A model generated the notes under the pieces. That model did not search any database. It worked only from the letters and a program-made list of their open reading frames with translations, and was not told the origin of the DNA. Below, in pieces: positions 33,956 through 41,861 of a DNA stretch of 64,000 nucleotides (the first letter of the stretch is position 1; each line of letters opens with the position of its first letter). The position numbers and the translations under genes were made by a program. This DNA is from JABDQZ01 sp050049775 (GTDB taxonomy: Bacteria; Pseudomonadota; Gammaproteobacteria; Chromatiales; Chromatiaceae), in assembly GCA_050049775.1 (NCBI GenBank), contig JASFVP010000002.1:53755-117754 (forward strand), written 5' to 3'.

Positions 33956-35674
33956 ATGAAAATTACCTCGTCGGCAGCCGGCAAGGCATTATTGCTTTTC
34001 CTGCTGTTGGCGGGGTTTTTTATTGGCCTGCTGTTTTTATACATCCGTAGTGATCAATTGCAGTCGCATCTGGTCACTTGGGTCGAACAGGAAACCGGCA
34101 AACAGCTACACATTGATGGTGATCTGGACTGGCACCTGCTACCGCAACTACAGATCAACGCGAGCGACGTTCGTCTGACCGGGGCCGATGGTACAGATGT
34201 GCTGGCATTCAGGAAACTGCTCATCAAAGCCGATTTATGGTCATTGCTGCAGGACAGTTTCCGTGTTGAAGAACTGGTCCTTCAGGGGTTGCAGCTTGAA
34301 ATCGTGCGCGATGAGCAGGGGCGCATCAACTGGAGACAATCGGACGACACAGAAAACAACAGCCTGGATATGGGTGAGCGTCTGTATCTGCCGGTTGAGA
34401 GCTTGCGGCTGGGCGATGCCAGAATCGAATATGTTGATCGGTCAAGCAATCAGCATCTGGTACTCGATGACTTGCAAATACAATTGCAGCCGCAAGCTGG
34501 ACAGGCCGGAGGGCCGCAGTATGCATTTGCCGCCTCGACACAGCTTAATGATGTGCGGCGGAGTTTGCAAGCTGGGATAGAGATCGATTTTATTCTGGAA
34601 CTGGCCAACAACATACGAGTGTCCGGCATGCAGATTGATCTGTTGTTTGATCCGCATGAAAGTGATGCACCGCTGGACCTGCAGTTAGCCGGTGAGCTGT
34701 TTTACCAGCCACAGCAGAAATCTCTGACCACGCGTGGATTGCGTCTGGATTCGCAGCGCCTCAACCTGGACGCCTCGTTAAACGCCAGCCTGGCCTGGCC
34801 GCGGGACAGCTTATTGGAAATCAGCATCATCTCTTTCAGCCCGGTTGCGCTGCTGGAATTTGTGCCGCAGCCGGACTGGCTGACCTGGCCGGATAATCTG
34901 TGGCGACAACTCAGCGGTGATTTGCAGTTTGAATTTGATGATACATCCGTGCACGCCCGCAACCTGTCTATACGGCTGGACGAAATGCAGATGCAGGGTG
35001 TGGTCGACTACGATTGGACGGCCGCTCAACTGTCGACACATTTCAAGGTTGATGAGATCCAGGCACAACCGTATCTTGCCTTGCTGAAGAGTTTTATGGA
35101 GCAACCCCGAAGCGATAGCGAATCTGCCGAATTACACTGGTCTTCATCTTTGCACATCAACAACATTGTGTTTGACCAGGGCAGGGTGGAAGCACTCATT
35201 AATAAATCCGAAATCGACAATGGCCAGCTACTTAACAGCAGCGGCAGTATTGTGTTTCGGGAACTCAACGCCAATCGGCTGTTAAACGATATTCAGCCGC
35301 TCAACTCAATATTGAATTTGCAGAACCGCAAACTGTTCAGTCGGCTCGATGGGGGACTGGCGTATGGCTACACGGCAGATGCATTGCACCTGCAGGATGT
35401 GGATATGCAGGTTGATCGTACCCGCATCAAGGGGCAGCTGGCGTATCGGCAGTCACCGCAGTCGCTGGATTCGGATCTGGTCATTGACCGCCTGGATCTG
35501 GATCGTTATCTCAAACAGCAGCCGATAACCGCAGAACAGGAGCAGCAAGATACGAATGTGCTGGAATCCTTACAGCAACTGGAGCAGCTCAATGGCAACG
35601 GCCGTATTGAAATCGGCTACCTGAAATTCCGCGATACCGAATATCGTGGCATCAAGCTGCAATGGAGTGAATGA
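33956..35674 (+). CDS. AsmA-family protein, short C-terminus
   Basis: An envelope protein of the AsmA family (bridge-like lipid transport/outer-membrane assembly group). After one N-terminal TM helix (about 10-31) come the family's opening blocks: VEQETGKQLHIDGDLDWHLLPQLQI, LAFRKLLIKADLWSLLQDSFRVEELVLQGLQLEI. The remaining sequence is beta-rich. It ends at residue 572 with EIGYLKFRDTEYRGIKLQWSE; AsmA homologues usually continue after this block for about another hundred residues, so the C-terminal part appears to be missing. No continuation is seen in another frame because a convergent methyltransferase gene ends 12 bases away. Confidence 0.85.
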   Translation: MKITSSAAGKALLLFLLLAGFFIGLLFLYIRSDQLQSHLVTWVEQETGKQLHIDGDLDWHLLPQLQINASDVRLTGADGTDVLAFRKLLIKADLWSLLQDSFRVEELVLQGLQLEIVRDEQGRINWRQSDDTENNSLDMGERLYLPVESLRLGDARIEYVDRSSNQHLVLDDLQIQLQPQAGQAGGPQYAFAASTQLNDVRRSLQAGIEIDFILELANNIRVSGMQIDLLFDPHESDAPLDLQLAGELFYQPQQKSLTTRGLRLDSQRLNLDASLNASLAWPRDSLLEISIISFSPVALLEFVPQPDWLTWPDNLWRQLSGDLQFEFDDTSVHARNLSIRLDEMQMQGVVDYDWTAAQLSTHFKVDEIQAQPYLALLKSFMEQPRSDSESAELHWSSSLHINNIVFDQGRVEALINKSEIDNGQLLNSSGSIVFRELNANRLLNDIQPLNSILNLQNRKLFSRLDGGLAYGYTADALHLQDVDMQVDRTRIKGQLAYRQSPQSLDSDLVIDRLDLDRYLKQQPITAEQEQQDTNVLESLQQLEQLNGNGRIEIGYLKFRDTEYRGIKLQWSE

Positions 35675-35686
35675 CTGCTGGATGCC

Positions 35687-36529
35687 TCAGTTTTTCTCGG
35701 CGGTGATGTAACAAATCCAGCCGGCATCGGCATCGACTTCACCCGGTTGCACCGGTTGGAACTCACCATCGCCTTCACCGTCTTCGTCAAAACCCTGCCA
35801 GTAAAAAGTCACCTTGGTAAAGCCGGCTTCGAGCAGAAGTTGTTTGATTTCCGGCAAGGTCCACAAACGCCATTCGTAGACAAAAGCGTCCTTGAGCAGC
35901 GAGCCGTCCTCAAACTCAAAGTGAATGCTGCAGTTGAGCTGGTTGGTCAGCGGGTCGAATTTGGTCTGTTCCCAGTAATAGGTGAAGGTGGTGCCATTCT
36001 CCTCATCCTCCACCTCGCGGTCTTCCTCGATTTCGCGAAACGCGTCGTAACCGCCGTAGGCGTCGAGAAACAGAATGCCATCGTCCTTGAGTGCCTCGCG
36101 CGCACGTGAGAAATACTCGCGCAGCTGGGCCGGCTCCTTGAGCAGCCAGTAACTGAAGTTCATGGCGGAAATGATGTCGGCCGGTGGGGTTTCGGCATCC
36201 AGTACATTACGTTCGAGCAGTGAAATACGCTGCGCCTGTTTTTTCTTCAACGCTGGCAGGCGATGGTCACGTGACCATTGCAGCACTTCGCTGTCGAGGT
36301 CGACGCCGATGGCGATGTTGTCCTTGCGGCGTGTCACCCATTCGCAACAGACATTGGCGGTGCCGCAGAAGTCCTCGCGCAGTAGCTGTGCCTTGCGGCC
36401 GCGCAGTTGCGTGAAGGTTTCATCGACAAAGTCGATTTCCGACTCGGCATTCTGCACGGACAGTTCATAAAGATGATGACGATCGGCCAGGTCGGCCATG
36501 GAATATTTTTTTAATTTATTAGCTTTCAC
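35687..36529 (-). CDS. Class I SAM-dependent methyltransferase
   Basis: A 280-residue soluble enzyme with a Rossmann methyltransferase domain: LLREDFCGTANVCCEW (motif I region, where an acidic and a glycine-rich turn bind SAM), AIGVDLDSEVLQWSRDH (motif II acidic residue), ADIISAMNFSYWLL (motif IV) and LKDDGILFLDAYGG (motif post-IV). The C-terminal half (EWRLWTLPEIKQLLLEAGFTKVTFYW) is typical of small-molecule methyltransferases. The substrate is unknown. The GTG at 36529 is taken as start; an ATG ten codons later is possible. It is convergent with the AsmA gene and divergent from the deacylase gene. Confidence 0.82.
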   Translation of the reverse strand: MKANKLKKYSMADLADRHHLYELSVQNAESEIDFVDETFTQLRGRKAQLLREDFCGTANVCCEWVTRRKDNIAIGVDLDSEVLQWSRDHRLPALKKKQAQRISLLERNVLDAETPPADIISAMNFSYWLLKEPAQLREYFSRAREALKDDGILFLDAYGGYDAFREIEEDREVEDEENGTTFTYYWEQTKFDPLTNQLNCSIHFEFEDGSLLKDAFVYEWRLWTLPEIKQLLLEAGFTKVTFYWQGFDEDGEGDGEFQPVQPGEVDADAGWICYITAEKN

Positions 36530-36627
36530 GGTAACCCAAGATTATTTTATGAATGATGTTCGTCCAGAGTATAGCAGTGATAGCTATACTTTACTGTGCA
36601 ACATAAAAACCAAAGGAGGTATTTGCA

Positions 36628-37098
36628 ATGGGTGTCGCTATGACCCTGAAGGAGTATCTCGATAGCAATGCATTTGAATACGAGATCATTGAACATCTGC
36701 CCACCACTTCAAGTCTTCGTTCCGCTGAAAACGCCCACGTCCCTGGCGACATGGTAGCCAAGCCGGTGTTACTCGGAGATGACGACAGTTACCTGCTTGC
36801 CGTGATCCCGGCCTCACACCGACTCGATATCGATCGGATTAACAGCCTGCTGGGACGCGGTCTGGAAATCATGAAAGCCGAAGAGCTGGACTCAACGTTC
36901 AGCGACTGTGAACATGGTGCGATTCCCCCGGTCGGACAGCTTTATGGTGTCGACACCGTGGTCGACCCATCCCTGCTCGACAAGGAAGATATTTATTTTG
37001 AATCCGGCGACCACGAACACATGATCCACATGAAAGGCGAGGATTTCCGCCGCCTGCTTCAGGACGCCGCCAAACACCACGTCAGCCACCACCTGTAA
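36628..37098 (+). CDS. YbaK/ProX-type aminoacyl-tRNA deacylase-like protein
   Basis: A 156-residue single-domain protein of the YbaK/EbsC/ProXp family, which hydrolyses mischarged tRNAs in trans. Visible features are HLPTTSSLRSAENAHVPGDMVAKPVLL (substrate-binding helix and the Lys seen in this family) and GAIPPVGQLYGVDTVVD, the conserved G-x-P-P-G loop. The related muscle-like stand-alone proteins differ in specificity, so the target tRNA is not certain. The start follows AAAGGAGGT, a very strong ribosome site. A tRNA-Ser gene lies 92 bases downstream. Confidence 0.85.
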   Translation: MGVAMTLKEYLDSNAFEYEIIEHLPTTSSLRSAENAHVPGDMVAKPVLLGDDDSYLLAVIPASHRLDIDRINSLLGRGLEIMKAEELDSTFSDCEHGAIPPVGQLYGVDTVVDPSLLDKEDIYFESGDHEHMIHMKGEDFRRLLQDAAKHHVSHHL

Positions 37099-37130
37099 GC
37101 CGCTTCGGGGCTCCTGAAGCCGGATTCGGA

Positions 37131-37159
37131 TTGCGAATTTCGCCTCTCTCGGGTATGCT
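37131..37159 (+). promoter_or_regulatory. Sigma-70 promoter of tRNA-Ser
   Basis: TTGCGA (37131-37136) and TATGCT (37154-37159) are separated by 17 bases and are followed by a GC-rich discriminator (TGCGCGC), as in stringently controlled stable-RNA promoters. The start would fall near 37166, about 25 bases before the mature tRNA. Confidence 0.75.
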
Positions 37160-37190
37160 TGCGCGCTTTCTGCGACCGAGCAGGAAACCC

Positions 37191-37278
37191 GGAGAGATGT
37201 CCGAGAGGCTGAAGGAGCACGCCTGGAAAGTGTGTATACGGCAACGTATCGAGGGTTCGAATCCCTCTCTCTCCGCCA
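37191..37278 (+). tRNA. tRNA-Ser (anticodon GGA)
   Basis: An 88-base class II tRNA with encoded CCA. The acceptor stem GGAGAGA pairs with TCTCTCC, the discriminator is G, the anticodon GGA is at 37225-37227 in loop CTGGAAA, the long variable arm is GTATACGGCAACGTATC-like (TATACG/CGTAT), and the T-arm is GAGGGTTCGAATCCCTC. It reads UCC and UCU serine codons. The sequence is very close to the enterobacterial serW/serX gene. Confidence 0.97.
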
Positions 37279-37317
37279 TAAACCAAAAGACCGCCCTTGA
37301 GGCGGTCTTTTGGTTTA
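37279..37317 (+). terminator. Rho-independent terminator directly after tRNA-Ser
   Basis: A perfect 17-bp inverted repeat (TAAACCAAAAGACCGCC and GGCGGTCTTTTGGTTTA) around the loop CTTGA begins at the base after the CCA end and includes a T-run in the 3' arm. The A- and T-rich outer stem makes it able to work in both directions. Confidence 0.9.
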
Positions 37318-37327
37318 TACCGAAGAG

Positions 37328-37640
37328 GATTCGAACCCTCGATTCAAAATGGCCGGTTCGACAAGGCGCGCAAGCGCCGCAGAAGCGACCGCAGGGAGCT
37401 AATCCCTCTCTCTGTCCGCGCAGCGGACTAAGGGTTTATGAACGTTCGGGTTCGAACCCTCGATTCAAAATGGCCGGTTCGACAAGGCGCGTCAGCGCCG
37501 CAGCAGCGACCGGTGGGAGCTAATCCCTCTCTCTGTCCGCGCAGCGGACTAAGGGTTTCTGGACTTCATGTCTGAATCCTCGATCAATAATGGCCGGCTT
37601 GACAAGGTGCGTTAGCACCACAGCGGAGACTCATCCCCCA
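37328..37640. repeat. Tandem ~120-bp repeats carrying tRNA-Ser fragments
   Basis: Two well-preserved copies (37330-37438 and 37451-37559, period 121) and one degenerate copy (from about 37571) follow the tRNA terminator. Each good copy holds an inverted copy of the tRNA T-arm (TTCGAACCCTCGAT), an internal hairpin around GGCGC..GCGCC, a direct copy of the tRNA 3' end (AATCCCTCTCTCT, at 37401 and 37522; tRNA original at 37260), and the hairpin GTCCGC-GCA-GCGGAC. Short open frames crossing this area are not genes. No integrase is nearby. The layout resembles the rtT repeats downstream of tyrT in Escherichia coli. Confidence 0.88.
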
Positions 37641-38009
37641 CTCTAAATCACATCCTGGTATCTACGGTCTGGCAACAAACAAAAGCATCAATCAATACCG
37701 TAGAAAAGGGAACTCTCGCAACCGCATAGCTTTAAATGCCACGCAACGAAAACATAATAAAAAAGCTTTATTTGCATCGCATCTCCGGGTCAGCGAAATT
37801 CAGCAGACAAAACATGAGAGCCACAAGCAGTAATTGCGTAAGGAAAAATGCAAGGGAAACCTGTGCTGACTAGGCACAAGTCTGTTTGGTACCCGGTTGT
37901 TTCCTAACCTTCCCTCCATCAGTACATGAGGCGGTGACAAGGCCGCATGCCATTCTGGCAAAAGGGAGTCGGGAACATCCAACCAACATCAAGGGAAAAG
38001 GAGAGCAAT
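37641..38009. other. Intergenic region with structured leader before CDC-like gene
   Basis: About 370 AT-rich bases without a credible gene. Close to the downstream gene there is a nested fold: an outer pairing of GGAAAC (37855-37860) with GTTTCC (37899-37904) enclosing the hairpin TGTGC/GCACA (37862-37878). An open frame of 60 codons on the minus strand (37800-37982) has no ribosome site and is rejected. No convincing promoter was identified. Confidence 0.4.
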
Positions 38010-38342
38010 ATGGAAATGAAAGAAGCAATTATGGCTCACATGGAAGCTGAACAAGGTGGTTCGATTCTGGTGCGGTGTGAAGGGGGATATGTGGCCAGAT
38101 TCACTTTGTCGTACAAATACAATGGTCACGACTTCAGTAAACACTCCGGCAATATTTCGTTAGGTGTTAACAAGTCAGAATCAATGCCAGCGGGTGCTTC
38201 CGATATTCATCTCAAGGTTGAGGAAATGTGGGGATTCGGTTGGTCAACGATTTTCACCAAGGACTACGGCGCTCCCGTAACAGAGTGCTTTAAGGTCTAT
38301 GGAACAACCCTTGCTCCGAAGTATGCAAAGATAAGCTGTTAA
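38010..38342 (+). CDS. Small protein resembling domain 4 of cholesterol-dependent cytolysins
   Basis: A 110-residue protein without signal peptide or TM helix; ATG 38010 follows AAAAGGAGAG at 6 bases. The sequence from residue 25 onward follows the C-terminal beta-sandwich (domain 4, Thiol_cytolys_C) of cholesterol-dependent cytolysins: GGYVARFTLSY aligns with GAYVAQFEVAW, ASDIHLKVEE with ARNIRIKARE, EMWGFGWSTI falls where the undecapeptide loop lies, and VYGTTLAP (97-103) matches WGTTLYP, including the Thr-Leu pair that recognises cholesterol in true toxins. The pore-forming domains 1-3 are absent, so it cannot be a classical toxin. The alignment is from memory; the role is unknown. Confidence 0.62.
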   Translation: MEMKEAIMAHMEAEQGGSILVRCEGGYVARFTLSYKYNGHDFSKHSGNISLGVNKSESMPAGASDIHLKVEEMWGFGWSTIFTKDYGAPVTECFKVYGTTLAPKYAKISC

Positions 38343-38353
38343 TCTGTCCTGAA

Positions 38354-38420
38354 AGCCATCTGCCGATCACAGAACCAGATTTCGCGTTGCTCGCTTTGGG
38401 TTTGGTGACGGTAGATGGCT
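38354..38420 (+). other. Long 3' hairpin after the CDC-like gene
   Basis: AGCCATCTGCCGATCAC (38354-38370) pairs with GTGACGGTAGATGGCT (38405-38420), about 15 pairs with one mismatch and one bulge, around a 34-base loop. It begins 11 bases after the stop codon. No T-run follows, so it is not a standard terminator; it might stabilise the mRNA 3' end or be a small palindromic repeat. Confidence 0.5.
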
Positions 38421-38503
38421 GCTGGTTCGACGGGATATAACAGCAACGGTGTCAATCAAGGCAATCTGGAATAGCCCAACCCCGGCGTGCGGCTAGTCGT
38501 CTT

Positions 38504-39403
38504 TCAGGAATTCACCGATCGCGATTGCGCAGGCAACCGCAAAGCTTCGCGCAAAGCCTCACGCAATTTTTCCACCACCACTTCGCCGGTATCGGCGGCG
38601 GACAGCATGACCAGTTCAACATCCGGTAGCGGCGGCAACTCACGGTCGAGAACACGTAAGTCCGCTTCCAGCCAGCGATCACTGCGCACGCCAACGCCAA
38701 GTCCCGCACGTAATGCGGCGCGCATGCCGGACAGGCTGGGCGTGGTAAGCACGATGCGCCAGGGACGGCTGATGGCGTCGAGTGCGCCGAGCACGGCATT
38801 GCGGAAAATGCACGGGCCATTCGATAGTATCAATGGCAAGGGCTCGTCGGCGTTGATGCTGAGGTCCGGCGAGGCTACCCAGACGCGGCGCAGTGTCTCA
38901 ATCACCTCGCAACCGATGCCGTTGCTCTGATTCTGGCCCGGGTCCTGGAACACCACCGCCAGGTCAAGTTCACCGCGTTCCACTTCATCACGCATCTTGA
39001 GATTGGCGTCCACCCGAATCTCCAGCGCCACGCCGGGATGCAGGCGCGAGAAATGTGCCAGCAAGTCGGCCAGGCCGCCGTCGGCGACTTCCTGGGATGC
39101 ACCGAGGCGCACACGGCCTTGCAGTTGTGTTTCGGCCAGTGCCGACAAGGCCTCGTCATTCAGGGACAGGAGTCGCCGGGCATAACCGAGCAGTAACTCG
39201 CCGCGCTCGGTCAGGGTAACGCTGCGCGTGTTGCGTTGCAGCAGCGGTGTTTCCAGCCGGTCTTCCAGGCGCTTGAGCTGCTGGCTGATGGTCGACTGGG
39301 TGCGATGCAGGCGTTCGGCGGCGCGCGTGAAGCCGCCGCCATCCACCACCGCGACAAAGGTGCGCAGTAGCTCCAGGTCCAGATTGCGGGAAAACATATT
39401 CAT
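38504..39403 (-). CDS. LysR-family transcriptional regulator
   Basis: A 299-residue regulator with the N-terminal winged helix-turn-helix (about 8-66: LDLELLRTFVAVVDGGGFTRAAERLHRTQSTISQQLKRLE) and a periplasmic-binding-like effector domain (about 92-290). It is divergent from the tautomerase operon that starts 90 bases away, the usual arrangement for LysR autorepression and operon control. The intergenic region holds AT-rich half-sites (ATTTGAATAATTCG..CAAAT) that could be its operator. The inducer is unknown. Confidence 0.92.
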   Translation of the reverse strand: MNMFSRNLDLELLRTFVAVVDGGGFTRAAERLHRTQSTISQQLKRLEDRLETPLLQRNTRSVTLTERGELLLGYARRLLSLNDEALSALAETQLQGRVRLGASQEVADGGLADLLAHFSRLHPGVALEIRVDANLKMRDEVERGELDLAVVFQDPGQNQSNGIGCEVIETLRRVWVASPDLSINADEPLPLILSNGPCIFRNAVLGALDAISRPWRIVLTTPSLSGMRAALRAGLGVGVRSDRWLEADLRVLDRELPPLPDVELVMLSAADTGEVVVEKLREALREALRLPAQSRSVNS

Positions 39404-39492
39404 GATATGGATAAGTGGTATTTGAATAATTCGTTTCTCAAATCAATGGTCCAAGCCTAGGCTATTCTCCAACGTCGTCAAGGAGAACCGTC

Positions 39493-39879
39493 ATGCCCTA
39501 TATCAATCTGCAAATTCAGCCCGCACCCACGCCACAACAGGCAGCTGTACTGGCGCAAGGCATCACCGATGCCATGGTCGAGGTGGCGGGCAAGCGCCGT
39601 GAGGTGACCGCCGTGCATATCGCCGCCGCCGATGCGGCGCTCTGGACCATTGCTGGTGAGGCCAGCACGGTGACAACTGCCTATCTGGACGTGAAGATTA
39701 CCGCTGGCACCAACAGCCGCGAGGAAAAAGCGGCTTTGTTGCAACGCCTGCACAGGCTGCTGGTCGATGCACTGGGTGAGCTGGCCGAAGCCAGCTACAT
39801 CGTCATCCACGAACTGCCGGCGGAAGACTGGGGCTATGCAGGATTGAGCCAGGCGGCGAGAGCGGGAGGACACTTGTGA
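39493..39879 (+). CDS. Tautomerase-superfamily protein
   Basis: A 128-residue member of the 4-oxalocrotonate tautomerase/MIF-like superfamily. Met is followed by Pro2 (MPYINLQIQPAPTPQQ), the catalytic N-terminal proline of these enzymes. The length, twice that of 4-OT monomers, with a second beta-alpha unit (TTAYLDVKITAGTNSREEKAALLQRLHRLL), fits the fused branch. AAGGAGAACC is a good ribosome site. The reaction cannot be named. The stop overlaps the next start. Confidence 0.8.
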   Translation: MPYINLQIQPAPTPQQAAVLAQGITDAMVEVAGKRREVTAVHIAAADAALWTIAGEASTVTTAYLDVKITAGTNSREEKAALLQRLHRLLVDALGELAEASYIVIHELPAEDWGYAGLSQAARAGGHL

Positions 39880-40394
39880 CTGATTTACCTTTCCACGATG
39901 GCGAACTTACGGCGCAGATGCGCTTCAATGAAAACTGGGACGAGGGCAGGGCGCACAAGCTGGGCCGTATCATCGGAAACAGCCTGGACGAGCGGATGGC
40001 ATGGTTCATCGAGAGCCTGCCTTTCTTTTTCCTGGCGACGTCTGACAAACAGGGTCATTGCGATTGCAGTTTCAAGGGCAGTGAGCCCGGACCGGATGGC
40101 AGGCCTTTACCGGTGGCATTAGTGACAGGCCCACAACAATTGCTGCTGCCGGATTTTTCCGGTAACCGCATGTTCAATTCACTCGGTAATATTCTGGTCA
40201 ATCCGCACGTCGGCATGATTTTTATCGACTTCGCCAGCCAGACGCGCTTGCGCGTCAATGGCGCAGCCGCCATTCTGGAAGACGAAAATGGTAGTGTCTG
40301 GCACAGCCGCTGGCCGCAGGCGCAGCGCGCCGTCGAAGTCACGGTGGAACAAGTCTACTGGAACTGTTCGAAGCGCATACCCCAACATCCCTGA
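39876..40394 (+). CDS. Pyridoxamine 5'-phosphate oxidase-like flavin protein
   Basis: A 172-residue split-barrel FMN-binding protein of the PNPOx-like group: FFFLATSDKQGHCDCSFKGSEPG, LLLPDFSGNRMFNSLGNILVNPHVGMIFIDF and TRLRVNGAAAIL are the typical blocks of the small FMN/F420-type oxidoreductases annotated near glutathione S-transferases. It starts at GTG 39876, overlapping the tautomerase stop, so translation is coupled. The substrate is unknown. Confidence 0.82.
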   Translation: MTDLPFHDGELTAQMRFNENWDEGRAHKLGRIIGNSLDERMAWFIESLPFFFLATSDKQGHCDCSFKGSEPGPDGRPLPVALVTGPQQLLLPDFSGNRMFNSLGNILVNPHVGMIFIDFASQTRLRVNGAAAILEDENGSVWHSRWPQAQRAVEVTVEQVYWNCSKRIPQHP

Positions 40395-40423
40395 ATACGA
40401 ATGAATGAAACTGGAGCACTCTG

Positions 40424-41023
40424 ATGATAACCCTGAAACTCTACGACCTCGATCGTTCCGGCAACTGCTACAAGATACGCCTGATGCTTGCCATGCTGGA
40501 CCTCGACTATGAACGCGTGCGCATCGACAGCACCAGCGGCGAGACACAGACCGCCGAGTTCAAACGCATCAATCCACGCGGCCAGATACCGGTCCTGGTC
40601 GACGGCGATACCACCATCTGGGATTCGATGGCGATCCTGGTTTATCTTGCGCGCAAGTATGGTGACGAAAACTGGCTGCCATCCGATCCGCTCGGCGAAG
40701 CACGTGTCATGCAGTGGCTCGCTGTTTCAGAAAACGAACTACTGTACGGCCTGGCCCGCGCACGCATCACCGTGGTGTTCAACAAACCGTTTGACCTGCA
40801 GCAATGTTACCAGGATGCCCGGCCAGGACTTGAAGCCATGGAAAACCAACTCAGTGAACATCAATGGCTCGCGGCGGAGTATGCCACCATCGCTGATATT
40901 GCCTGTTATCCCTACGTGTCACTGGCACACGAAGGCAATTTCTCTTTGGAACCTTACCCTGCGGTGCAGGCGTGGCTGAAGCGTGTGGAAGCATTGGATG
41001 GATGGGTCGCGATGCGGGAGTAG
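40424..41023 (+). CDS. Glutathione S-transferase family protein
   Basis: A 199-residue two-domain GST: thioredoxin-like N-terminal domain (about 1-80: LKLYDLDRSGNCYKIRLMLAML, NPRGQIPVLVDGDTTIWDSMAILVYLARKYG, with the cis-Pro and the Asp-Ser glutathione loop) and an all-helical C-terminal domain (about 88-195, with TIADIACYPYVSLAHEG). The last gene of the LysR-linked operon. A decayed copy of its 3' third occurs at 42939-43085. Confidence 0.9.
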   Translation: MITLKLYDLDRSGNCYKIRLMLAMLDLDYERVRIDSTSGETQTAEFKRINPRGQIPVLVDGDTTIWDSMAILVYLARKYGDENWLPSDPLGEARVMQWLAVSENELLYGLARARITVVFNKPFDLQQCYQDARPGLEAMENQLSEHQWLAAEYATIADIACYPYVSLAHEGNFSLEPYPAVQAWLKRVEALDGWVAMRE

Positions 41024-41121
41024 GCCATCGTGATTGTTGCTGTTTGTTGCAATCTGACAGAATTTTGGGAGTATGTTTGCAAGATATTGCAATATTCGCG
41101 CGAGCAACATAATCGACTGTT

Positions 41122-41760
41122 ATGCAGAATCAAACTAAAAATAAGTTCATATTTGACATGAATAAAGATTGGATAAAACAAAATTGGTGGTTAATCACAG
41201 CGGGAGCTACGATTTACATTTATTCAGTGGCGTTCTTGTCAACATTGTTATTTTATGATGCGTTTGAGATATCTATATCATCATACTTCAACATAAGTGA
41301 TTATCTTCGTTTCTTGTTTAGGGATGTTGAAATTTTCGCATTTCCTTTCTTTATCATGTGCCTTGTTTTTGCTTCATTACTTTTGCGTAAGAGTGAACGC
41401 GAGTTTGCCGATCAAGAAAAAAGAATTTATAAACCTTCGTTTTTTCTGCGGCTTGTACCATTACTCATAATATTGGCTTCGTTTGCATTCCCAGTTTTCA
41501 TGGCATCACATCAATCTGGTTTGATAATGAGTGGTGTATATGATAAGGCTGATATAAAACTAAAAGATAAAGAGCTATTTTCTGTTGCAATTATAGGTGG
41601 TGTTAATGACTTTATTTTTATATATGGACCGCCACCAAACAAAGCAAAAGCCATCAACATTAATGAAGTTGTAGAAATTCATTTCAAAGGACCAAGTGAA
41701 CCACTGCATGAGCTTAATAGGAAAAGAAGCGAAAGCTTCAGGAAGAGCGGTGACTTGTAA
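41122..41760 (+). CDS. Unknown AT-rich membrane protein
   Basis: Up to 212 residues; the ATG at 41158 (MNKDWIKQN) is an alternative start, and neither has a clear ribosome site. Three hydrophobic segments are visible (about 25-47, 72-88 and 108-127) followed by a hydrophilic C-terminal part ending in a basic tail (LNRKRSESFRKSG). Codon use is much richer in A and T than in the neighbours, suggesting recent acquisition. I recognise no family. Confidence 0.6.
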   Translation: MQNQTKNKFIFDMNKDWIKQNWWLITAGATIYIYSVAFLSTLLFYDAFEISISSYFNISDYLRFLFRDVEIFAFPFFIMCLVFASLLLRKSEREFADQEKRIYKPSFFLRLVPLLIILASFAFPVFMASHQSGLIMSGVYDKADIKLKDKELFSVAIIGGVNDFIFIYGPPPNKAKAININEVVEIHFKGPSEPLHELNRKRSESFRKSGDL

Positions 41761-41861
41761 TGTAAAAAAACCAGTTCAAGCTGACCCATCTCTACGGCAC
41801 TTGCCAAAAGCAAGCGCCACTACGTCGGTCGGCTTAACAGCGCGTTTGCTCTGGTGAAAAT

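Noticed and set aside
37059..37523. Open frames across the tRNA-Ser gene and its repeats on both strands
   Set aside because: They cover a tRNA, its terminator and tandem repeats; the peptides are translations of structured RNA and repeat sequence.
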